Of a stretch of 64,000 nucleotides of DNA, positions 33,701-40,155 are shown one piece after another. The translations under genes and the position numbers were made by a program. The stretch is from Oscillospiraceae bacterium. GTDB taxonomy: Bacteria; Bacillota; Clostridia; Oscillospirales; CAG-272. The number at the start of each line of letters is the position of its first letter. The stretch's first letter is position 1. Below the pieces are notes generated by a model. It searched no databases, was not told where the DNA came from, and saw only the letters and a list, made by a program, of their open reading frames with translations. Location of the stretch: contig SVTJ01000012.1 of the NCBI GenBank assembly GCA_015063845.1, forward strand, positions 1-64,000. The letters are read 5' to 3'.

Positions 33701-33931
33701 ATGAAAAACATTTTGAAGCTCATGATGGCTCTTGCACTTGTTCTTTGCATGGTTACAGCTCTCGTTGCTTGCGCAGGCGACGATGCTCCCGCTGCAGGTG
33801 ACACTCCCGCAGCTGATGCAGGAACTCCCGATGCAACTCCCGAAGATCCTGGCAACGACACAACCGGTGAGGACGGTACTCTTCCCAACAAGGGTGCTAA
33901 CACTGGCGCTGGTTACGGTGACCTTAGCTAA
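33701..33931 (+). CDS. Small lipoprotein, paralogue 2
   Basis: 76 residues: signal peptide MKNILKLMMALALVLCMV with lipobox LVAC (Cys24). The mature chain is ~53 residues rich in Ala, Asp, Pro, Gly and Thr (GDDAPAAGDTPAADAGTPDA), ending GYGDLS. Start fixed by TTGGAGG 9 bases upstream of the ATG. It has its own strong promoter and terminator, so it is probably well expressed. No domain is recognisable. It could be a surface spacer, a metal- or cation-binding polymer, or a source of a signal-derived peptide; none is shown. Confidence 0.75.
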   Translation: MKNILKLMMALALVLCMVTALVACAGDDAPAAGDTPAADAGTPDATPEDPGNDTTGEDGTLPNKGANTGAGYGDLS

Positions 33932-33942
33932 TTACTACTTAT

Positions 33943-33974
33943 AAAAGCTCTCCGCTTTTGCGGAGAGCTTTTTG
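33943..33974 (+). terminator. Terminator of small lipoprotein 2
   Basis: Stem aaaagctctccgc / gcggagagctttt with a TTTT loop and a T run. Confidence 0.92.
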
Positions 33975-34071
33975 TCTTATTACCTCTCATCGTGGGTTAA
34001 AATTTGCTTCGCGGTGTGAAAGCTCGGTCTGCTAAATTATGATTTGTCGGTGTATTGTGTTTGGGTTGTAA

Positions 34072-34225
34072 AACGGGTCGTCGAGGACGACGACCCCTAC
34101 AATGGATAGAGCAAACATATTCGCATCAGATGTTGTTTGATGTAATTTGATGGGAAATATGTTTATATTTTATGGTGAATTGTATTAGGAGCGTGTAGGG
34201 GTCGACGTCCCCGACGACCCGTTCG
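34072..34225. repeat. Element with ~30-bp inverted ends (GGGTCGTCG type)
   Basis: Left arm aacgggtcgtcgaggacg...cgacccctac (34072-34100) and right arm gtaggggtcgacgtcc...gacgacccgttcg (34195-34225) are near-perfect inverted copies around ~95 bp of AT-rich DNA. A shorter relative (gtaagggtcgacgccccgt) sits near 49386. The boundary-like gatttgtcgg lies before it at 34041. Confidence 0.7.
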
Positions 34226-34248
34226 TTGGTATACTCTAACACCCCGAT

Positions 34249-34467
34249 AAATCCTAATTTGAAAGTGCACAAAGGCATCGCATTGCAACAAAGGCTCCCT
34301 GCGGAGGGAGCTGTCGAGCGAATGCGAGACTGAGGGAGAGCGCGTGTACAATAGCGTTATATCTTACCTCCGTATGCACGCCAGCTCCTTCCACCACTTC
34401 GTGGTCCCCCTCCCTCTCGGAGGGAGGCTTATGGGCGCTGTGCGAACACACCGACAAATCCTAATTT
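34249..34467 (-). repeat. ~215-bp interspersed repeat, copy 2 (inverted)
   Basis: Reverse-complement copy of the module at 20685-20905, with the same internal palindromes and bounded on both sides by aaatcctaattt (34249-34260, 34456-34467). Differences are scattered single bases plus one or two small indels. Confidence 0.85.
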
Positions 34468-34551
34468 GAATAACTAAATCAAAGATTTTCTCGGACGAGG
34501 GAAAACGAGGATAAAAAATGGCAAAAAACATAAAAAACTTTCAAAAAAGTG

Positions 34552-34581
34552 TTGACAAATGAAATATAGATATGGTATAAT
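34552..34581 (+). promoter_or_regulatory. Sigma-A promoter of rplU-prp-rpmA
   Basis: TTGACA (34552-34557), 18-base spacer, TATAAT (34576-34581). Confidence 0.87.
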
Positions 34582-34589
34582 ATACTGCC

Positions 34590-34672
34590 GCATAATATTG
34601 GGGGCTTTCTAAGCGTGCGCCGAAAGGGCACCGCCCACATTAGCGAGTCTATAAGAAAGAGAGGTGCTTTTC
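34590..34672 (+). promoter_or_regulatory. Probable L21 leader RNA
   Basis: The 5' UTR of rplU folds into a stem closed by gctttct / agaaaga with an inner gtgc-gcc-GAAA-ggg-cac hairpin, next to the RBS GAGAGGTG. A structured leader at this position is the known L21 leader of Firmicutes, thought to give feedback by a ribosomal protein. I assign it by position and general form. Confidence 0.5.
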
Positions 34673-34984
34673 GTGTACGCAATAATCGAAACAGGCGGAA
34701 AGCAGTACAAGGTTAACGAGGGCGATATCCTTTTCGTTGAGAAGCTCGACGTTAACGAGGGTGACACAGTTACTTTTGACCGTGTCAAGGCAGTATCCAT
34801 GGGAGATGATTTTAAGGTTGGCACTCCCACAGTTGAAGGCGCAACCGTTACAGCAAACGTCGTTAAGAACGGCAAGAGCAAGAAGATTTATGTAATTAAG
34901 TACAAGTCCAAGAAGAACGAGAAGAAGAAGATCGGTCACAGACAGCCTTACACTAAGGTACAGATCGTATCTATCAACGCGTAA
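34673..34984 (+). CDS. rplU: 50S ribosomal protein L21
   Basis: 103 residues with the L21 pattern: [28 protein letters not shown], and the C-terminal [20 protein letters not shown] that contacts 23S rRNA. The start is GTG at 34673, 8 bases after GAGAGG, which gives exactly the family length. First gene of rplU-prp-rpmA. Confidence 0.97.
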   Translation: MYAIIETGGKQYKVNEGDILFVEKLDVNEGDTVTFDRVKAVSMGDDFKVGTPTVEGATVTANVVKNGKSKKIYVIKYKSKKNEKKKIGHRQPYTKVQIVSINA

Positions 34985-35001
34985 TTTTCAACCAAAAGAA
35001 A

Positions 35002-35361
35002 ATGACCAAGATCGTTTTTTTCAGAAGCGGCGGAAGCTTCTATGGATTTGAGGAGCAGGGACACGCTGATTACGACGAGGCAGGACAGGATATCCTTTGC
35101 GCGGCGCTTTCGGCGATGACAATGCTCATCATCAACACCGTTGAGGTAGCGTATGCGTCGGACGTTGATTATCAAATCGACGAGGGCGCGACCAACATAA
35201 GAGTTCGTTCAAAGGCAGCACTTGCTGAGTTTGAGGACGACGAGCGCAAGAGATATGCAGTTTCGGGACTCTTCATGTCCTACTACTATCAGATCTGCGA
35301 TCTTCTTGAGGAGTATTACGAAAATCTCGACGTTGAGATCAAAGACATAGATTGGGTCTGA
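35002..35361 (+). CDS. prp: Ribosomal-processing cysteine protease Prp
   Basis: 119 residues. Prp removes the N-terminal extension of L27 in Firmicutes, an essential step in ribosome assembly. The catalytic His21 and Cys33 are visible in EQGHADYDEAGQDILCAALS. The gene sits between rplU and rpmA, the standard position, and the neighbouring L27 carries the matching cleavage site. RBS is weak (AAAAGAAA). Confidence 0.95.
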   Translation: MTKIVFFRSGGSFYGFEEQGHADYDEAGQDILCAALSAMTMLIINTVEVAYASDVDYQIDEGATNIRVRSKAALAEFEDDERKRYAVSGLFMSYYYQICDLLEEYYENLDVEIKDIDWV

Positions 35362-35416
35362 GCTTTTGAAGCCCACAACAAGTACAAATTTACACAAATT
35401 TACGGAGGAATGAAAA

Positions 35417-35695
35417 ATGGTAAGAATCAGTTTACAGTTCTTTGCTCATAAAAAGGGAGTTGGTTCTACAAAGAACGGCCGTGACAGTGAGTCCAAGAGA
35501 CTTGGTGTTAAGAAGGCTGACGGTCAGTCCGTGCTTGCAGGTAACATCATCGTAAGACAGAGAGGTACTGCTATCCATCCCGGCAACAACGTCGGAATCG
35601 GTAAGGACGACACACTCTTTGCTCTCATTGACGGAAAGGTCAAGTTCGAGCAGAAGACAAAGGACAAGAAGCAGGTTAGCGTATACGCTGACTAA
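35417..35695 (+). CDS. rpmA: 50S ribosomal protein L27 with Prp-cleaved N-terminus
   Basis: 92 residues. The N-terminus [14 protein letters not shown] has the Firmicutes extension, with predicted Prp cut between Phe9 and Ala10 to expose AHKKG, which reaches the peptidyl-transferase centre. The body shows [18 protein letters not shown] and [31 protein letters not shown]. Last gene of the operon, followed by a terminator. Confidence 0.97.
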   Translation: MVRISLQFFAHKKGVGSTKNGRDSESKRLGVKKADGQSVLAGNIIVRQRGTAIHPGNNVGIGKDDTLFALIDGKVKFEQKTKDKKQVSVYAD

Positions 35696-35710
35696 TCAAG
35701 CTTAAGAGAT

Positions 35711-35737
35711 AGGACGGGTATCCCGTCCTTTTTCTTT
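35711..35737 (+). terminator. Terminator of rplU-prp-rpmA
   Basis: Stem aggacggg / cccgtcct with a 3-base loop and TTTTTCTTTTT. Confidence 0.92.
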
Positions 35738-35740
35738 TTG

Positions 35741-35769
35741 TTGACAAACGCTGTCGGTTGTGATATACT
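35741..35769 (+). promoter_or_regulatory. Sigma-A promoter of the repeat-rich lipoprotein
   Basis: TTGACA (35741-35746), 17-base spacer, TATACT (35764-35769). Confidence 0.85.
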
Positions 35770-35802
35770 AAACTTATAAATAACTATTGAGAGGTTATCA
35801 TT

Positions 35803-37545
35803 ATGAAAAACAGTGTGGTACTTCGCGTTCTGGCAATACTTCTTTGTGCCTTTATGCTGTGCGCTTGCTTTGTTGCGTGCGACAAGGAGGATAAGGATCC
35901 TACGGGTGGCAACACGGGCACTCCTTCCGATAATACGGGAACTCCCCCCACGGGCGGCTCAGGCGGAGGCACTGGCGGAGATGGCCCCGAAAACGGCGGC
36001 GGAAGCCAAACTAACCAGCTTGCTTACGGCTTGTTTGTGATCGGCGATCGTATGGCGATCAGCAACTATGACGCGAGCGGCAAATTCCTCGGCACGGATA
36101 CTGTCAATGCTTGTACAATGACATATGATTACGGTGACCGTATGTTTGTGCACACCTTTGCATATGGCGACGACGGAAAGCTTAAGACGGTCAACTTTGC
36201 GTTTGGTCTTAGTATGGAAGTCTTTGAGGAGCTCACAGTTGCTGAGGAAAAGGTAACCGCTAAGGGAGCGAACGTTGATATGGAGCTTACCTACGATCAA
36301 AGCGGAAAGCTTGTAAGCGAGAGATATACCAATGACGGCACTATCGTCTGCGGCTTTGATTACGATGAATACGGCAGAGTAGTCCGTGAGTATGACGGCA
36401 GCACTACTCCCATGTACTACCATATTTACGGAGATGGCTATGAAAAGGTCGTAACAGTCGACCCCGCAACTATGACATCCGAGCCCACAACGAGTGTTTA
36501 TACACTTTCTTTTGACAAAAACGGCAACCCCACGAAGCTTGAAATGGTGGACGATAAGGGCGATAAGTTTGTGTACACGTGGACTTATAATACAAAAGGG
36601 CAGTGCATAAAGACCGAAACGACGGACGGCGATCTCTATGATATGACCTACGGAGAGGACGGCAGAATAAAGAGCGCGTCGGGCAAAACGGTATATAATG
36701 ATAAGGAATTTATGCTGGAAGTCTTTGAGTACAGCTATACAAGTGACGGCAAGATAAAGACCTATTCAAGGCTGGTTGAGGATACGCAGCTTGATGAAAA
36801 GACAGGCGAGCCCGTAGTATATAAACACAAGCTCACACAGACCTATAACTACAAGGCAGGAGAGCCCGACGGATATACGGAAAAGCGCGAGCAATATGAC
36901 GTAAGCACCGATACTGTCACAACTACCGATATATTCTATATAGATAACTTCGGCTATTCAACGGGTAGCGACAAGATATATACCGTAGTCAGCGGCGGTA
37001 TTCTTTACAGAGTAGAGACGACCGAGCGTGGATACGAAAACGGTACGCGTTTCACGGAGAAGGCATACGTTGCCGAAACTGGCAAGCTCTACATCGCCTA
37101 TGAGAGAGTGGTCACTTACACAGAGGACTACTATATAAGAAGCCGTGTGGATGTGAAAACATACTATCTTGAGGACGGAGAAACAGTTTCCAAGAAAGAG
37201 GAGATCACCTATCATTACAACAGTGAAGGAACGATGCCCACAAAGAGAGTGATCGTTACCACAACGTATAACGCAAACGGAACTGTTGCCGGAACGGATA
37301 CCAAAGAAGAAACCTTCCCATTTAGCATTATGACGGTCTACAATACAGTAAAGCCCGATCCCACTACGGGTGGCGGAGAAGGTGATGCTGATCACGAAGA
37401 CGGTGGCAACAAAGGTGACTCAGGTGACACAGGTGACTCAGGTGACACAGGTGACACAGGAAACGGCGACTCAGGCGGCACATCTACGGGTGGCGGCGCA
37501 TCTACGGGTGGCGGTGCATCTACGGGTGGCGGCATAAAGGGCTAA
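35803..37545 (+). CDS. Large surface lipoprotein with YD/RHS-like beta repeats
   Basis: 580 residues. Lipoprotein signal peptide with lipobox FVAC near Cys26. A Gly/Thr/Pro/Asn linker follows (about 30-68). A long region of imperfect ~20-residue strand-turn repeats comes next (YDQSGKLVSERYTNDG, YDEYGRVVREYDG, YNTKGQCIKTETTDG, YGEDGRIKSASG). These resemble YD/RHS-type repeats without a core or toxin domain. The C-terminus is low complexity: GDSGDTGDSGDTGDTGNGD, then three STGGGA-type units. Anchored outside the membrane. Partner and function unknown. Confidence 0.8.
   Translation: MKNSVVLRVLAILLCAFMLCACFVACDKEDKDPTGGNTGTPSDNTGTPPTGGSGGGTGGDGPENGGGSQTNQLAYGLFVIGDRMAISNYDASGKFLGTDTVNACTMTYDYGDRMFVHTFAYGDDGKLKTVNFAFGLSMEVFEELTVAEEKVTAKGANVDMELTYDQSGKLVSERYTNDGTIVCGFDYDEYGRVVREYDGSTTPMYYHIYGDGYEKVVTVDPATMTSEPTTSVYTLSFDKNGNPTKLEMVDDKGDKFVYTWTYNTKGQCIKTETTDGDLYDMTYGEDGRIKSASGKTVYNDKEFMLEVFEYSYTSDGKIKTYSRLVEDTQLDEKTGEPVVYKHKLTQTYNYKAGEPDGYTEKREQYDVSTDTVTTTDIFYIDNFGYSTGSDKIYTVVSGGILYRVETTERGYENGTRFTEKAYVAETGKLYIAYERVVTYTEDYYIRSRVDVKTYYLEDGETVSKKEEITYHYNSEGTMPTKRVIVTTTYNANGTVAGTDTKEETFPFSIMTVYNTVKPDPTTGGGEGDADHEDGGNKGDSGDTGDSGDTGDTGNGDSGGTSTGGGASTGGGASTGGGIKG
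37410..37535 (+). repeat. In-frame minisatellites in the lipoprotein C-terminus
   Basis: Two blocks: repeats of ggtgactca/ggtgacaca (9 bp, 37412-37459) and three copies of catctacgggtggcgg (18 bp period, 37480-37532). Units are multiples of three, so copy-number change alters length without breaking the frame. Confidence 0.85.
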
Positions 37546-37572
37546 AAATAAACCAAGTAAAACGTGGCTTTA

Positions 37573-37608
37573 CCGCCCGACCTCTTTTGCGAGGTCGGGC
37601 GGCTTTTT
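37573..37608 (+). terminator. Terminator of the repeat-rich lipoprotein
   Basis: 12-bp stem ccgcccgacctc / gaggtcgggcgg with a 6-base loop and CTTTTT. Confidence 0.93.
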
Positions 37609-37655
37609 GCATGCCGAAAATAAGTAAAAAAAGTGTTAAACAGACGTGTCAAATC

Positions 37656-37684
37656 TTGACAAAAACATTAAAATATATTATAAT
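37656..37684 (+). promoter_or_regulatory. Sigma-A promoter of miaB
   Basis: TTGACA (37656-37661), 17-base spacer, TATAAT (37679-37684). Confidence 0.88.
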
Positions 37685-37722
37685 AATATAATTGGAATAA
37701 CTATATCTATAAGGATAAATAA

Positions 37723-39147
37723 ATGCGATCAGAAACACAGATACTTTCTCTTTGTGAGATAGAAAAACAAAACGGATATATGGCGTCAGTCAGAGAATAT
37801 ACGGACTGTCTTTTTGCTGAAAACGGCATAAGACCGCGTGTATTCGTGCTTACGCTCGGCTGCCAGCAGAACGTCTCGGACAGCGAGAAGTTGTCGGGAA
37901 TGGCGAACGAGATGGGCTATGATATCACAGACACTCCCGAGGACGCTCATCTTATCGTTGTGAATACCTGCGCTATACGCGAGCACGCGGAGAAAAGAGC
38001 GCTGTCTCTTGTCGGTCAGTATAAGCATATAAAGCAAAAACGTCCCGAGCTTATCATAGCGGTGTGCGGCTGTATGGTGGCTCAGGAGCATAGAGTTGAG
38101 CAGATAAAGAAAAGCTATCCGTACGTCGACTTGCTGTTCGGTACGTCGTCGATACATCGCTTTCCCGAATTTCTCGCATCAAAAATAAAGACAAAGAAGC
38201 GCGCTCTCCACTTCCACGAGCCCGAGAGGGTGGTGGCAGAGGATATGCCCGTGCATAGAGACAGCAGCTACCGTGCTTGGGTGTCGGTGATGTACGGATG
38301 CAATAATTTTTGCTCGTACTGCATAGTGCCGTACGTTCGCGGACGCGAGAGAAGCAGGGAAAAGCAGCAGATAGTAAACGAGGTCAGAGAGCTTGTCGAG
38401 AGCGGATATAAGAGCATCACGCTTCTCGGTCAGAACGTAAATTCTTACGGAAAGGACCTCGATACCGAATACGATTTTGCCGACCTTGTTCAAGAGCTTG
38501 ACAGTATAGAGGGCGATTGGTGGCTCGATTTTATGACCAGTCACCCGAAGGATGCAAGCCGTAAGCTTATCGACGTGATGGCGGCGGCAAAGCACGTAAC
38601 GCACCACTTCCACCTGCCTATGCAGTCGGGAAGCGATAGCGTGCTGAGAGCGATGAACAGACGCTATGACTTTGAAAAATATATAGGTATCGTTGACTAT
38701 ATAAGAGAAAAGATGCCCGACGCGACGATAACCTCGGATATAATAGTCGGATTTCCGACCGAGAGCGAGCAGGACTTTGAGGATACGCTGAACGCACTCC
38801 GCAGAGCGCGTTTTGATATGATATTCTCATTCATATACTCGCCGAGAAAGGGAACGCCCGCCGCCGAGATGGAGCAGATATCCGACAAAATAAAGTCGGA
38901 GCGATTTGAGAGACTTCTCGCAACGCAGAACGAGATATCGCTGTGTCAGAATAAGCCGCTTGAGGGCAAAACGCTCAAGGTGCTTTGCGACGGCAGAAGC
39001 AAGACTGACGACGGCGTGATAAACGGACGCACCGAGGGCGGAAAGATAGTGCTTTTTGAGGGCGACGACAGTATGACGGGAAAATTCTTAAATATAAAGA
39101 TAGAGCGCGGAGAGACCTTCGCACTTTACGGAAAAGTAGTTAAATAA
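37723..39147 (+). CDS. miaB: tRNA methylthiotransferase MiaB
   Basis: Radical-SAM enzyme adding the 2-methylthio group to N6-isopentenyl-adenosine-37 of tRNA. 474 residues. UPF0004 domain with three cluster Cys (LGCQQNVSDSE, NTCAIREHAEKR, CGCMVAQ). Radical-SAM motif CNNFCSYC near residue 193. C-terminal TRAM domain (about 405-474). The N-terminal ~35 residues before RVFVLTLGC are an extension as seen in clostridial MiaB. First in a stretch of DNA/RNA maintenance genes. RBS ATAAGGAT is modest. Confidence 0.95.
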   Translation: MRSETQILSLCEIEKQNGYMASVREYTDCLFAENGIRPRVFVLTLGCQQNVSDSEKLSGMANEMGYDITDTPEDAHLIVVNTCAIREHAEKRALSLVGQYKHIKQKRPELIIAVCGCMVAQEHRVEQIKKSYPYVDLLFGTSSIHRFPEFLASKIKTKKRALHFHEPERVVAEDMPVHRDSSYRAWVSVMYGCNNFCSYCIVPYVRGRERSREKQQIVNEVRELVESGYKSITLLGQNVNSYGKDLDTEYDFADLVQELDSIEGDWWLDFMTSHPKDASRKLIDVMAAAKHVTHHFHLPMQSGSDSVLRAMNRRYDFEKYIGIVDYIREKMPDATITSDIIVGFPTESEQDFEDTLNALRRARFDMIFSFIYSPRKGTPAAEMEQISDKIKSERFERLLATQNEISLCQNKPLEGKTLKVLCDGRSKTDDGVINGRTEGGKIVLFEGDDSMTGKFLNIKIERGETFALYGKVVK

Positions 39148-39153
39148 CGAACT

Positions 39154-39310
39154 CCTCATCCGTCACTCGCCTCTGTCTCGTGCCACCTTCTCCCGCAGGA
39201 GAAGGCTAAGAATAGAGAACGTTGAGCGATAGACAGCTTAACTTAACGTAACGCAAACAAATATGAGCCTTCCCCAGTGGGGGAAGGGGGACCGCTTGCG
39301 GTGGATGAGG
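39154..39310. repeat. Palindromic element between miaB and the DUF559 gene
   Basis: Ends cctcatcc (39154-39161) and ggatgagg (39303-39310) are inverted. Inside are the palindromes ccttctcccgcaggagaagg and ccttccccagtgggggaagg and the 3' end gaccgcttgcggtggatgag. It resembles the YTTCCCC-type interspersed repeats common in gut Clostridia. No ORF. Confidence 0.7.
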
Positions 39311-39316
39311 TGTTTT

Positions 39317-39690
39317 ATGATACCGTACAATAAAAAGCTTGTTTCAAATTCAAAGACATTACGAAAAAATATGACACCCGAGGAAAAACGTTTGTGGTAC
39401 GACTTTTTAAAAGAATTGCCGTATAACGTTAGGCGTCAGCACGTGATCGGAAATTATATAGTTGATTTTTATATTGCCGAAAAAAGATCGTTATAGAGTT
39501 GGATGGAATTCAGCATTCAATGGTCGAGCATAGGCAGTCTGACGAAATGCGAGACAGTGCGTTATCCGCGTGGGGAATTACTGTATTGCGATATCCAAAT
39601 GAAAGTATACGGACGTGCTTTAGTGACGTTGTTGAGGATATTTTATTAAAACTTGGATTAACTATTGAAGATTTAGATAAAAACAATTAA
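39317..39690 (+). pseudogene. DUF559 endonuclease-like gene with a -1 frameshift
   Basis: The first part (from ATG at 39317) reads MIPYNKKLVSNSKTLRKNMT, then PEEKRLWYDFLKELPYNVRRQ and GNYIVDFYIAEKRSL, then stops at TAG. The next frame continues the family as KIVIELDGIQHSMVE...ITVLRYPNESI to 39690. One extra A in the run of six A (39480-39485) would restore the frame. DUF559 proteins have a Vsr/restriction-endonuclease fold; the active-site pieces VDFY and ELDG are split by the shift. It is either a decayed gene, a slippage site or an assembly error. DNA is AT-richer than its neighbours. Confidence 0.8.
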
Positions 39691-39703
39691 AGGAGAAAAT
39701 AAA

Positions 39704-40093
39704 ATGGAAATTTTTGAACTTGCGGCAGAGCTTGGTAAGGCTCTCAGAAAAGACGAAAGACTTGTAAGACTTGAGAACGCAAAGAAGGCGTATGAGGGAG
39801 ACAAGGACCTTCAGAAGCTTATGATAGAGTATGAGGTGCAGCAAAAGGCACTCCAGCACGAGATAACAAAGGAAGAGCGCGACACTATGTTCATCGACGT
39901 TATCCAGAAGCGTATCGACGAGCTGTATAAGGCTATTATGGAGCACCCGATATTTGAAGAGCTCAACGAGGCTCAGGCAGAGGTCAATATCCTTATGAAT
40001 GAAGTAAACGGTACTATAACCTATAATATCACAGGCGAGAAGCCCTCTGCTTGCACGGGAAGCTGCTCAACCTGCGGAGGCGGCTGCCACTGA
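39704..40093 (+). CDS. YlbF/YmcA family protein with C-terminal Cys cluster
   Basis: 129 residues. The helical YlbF domain covers about 1-105 (LAAELGKALRKDERLVRLEN, HPIFEELNEAQAEVNILMNE). The tail CTGSCSTCGGGCH has four Cys (CxxxCxxCxxxC). In Bacillus, YlbF with YmcA and YaaT forms an Fe-S-containing complex affecting RNase Y and development, and clostridial YlbF proteins often carry this tail. The gene directly precedes mutS. RBS AAGGAGAA. Confidence 0.88.
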   Translation: MEIFELAAELGKALRKDERLVRLENAKKAYEGDKDLQKLMIEYEVQQKALQHEITKEERDTMFIDVIQKRIDELYKAIMEHPIFEELNEAQAEVNILMNEVNGTITYNITGEKPSACTGSCSTCGGGCH

Positions 40094-40155
40094 TCGGCAC
40101 TCGCCCGAACTTTAAGTTACCATTTTCAACTTTTAAAACCTTCGGAGGAAAAGCT

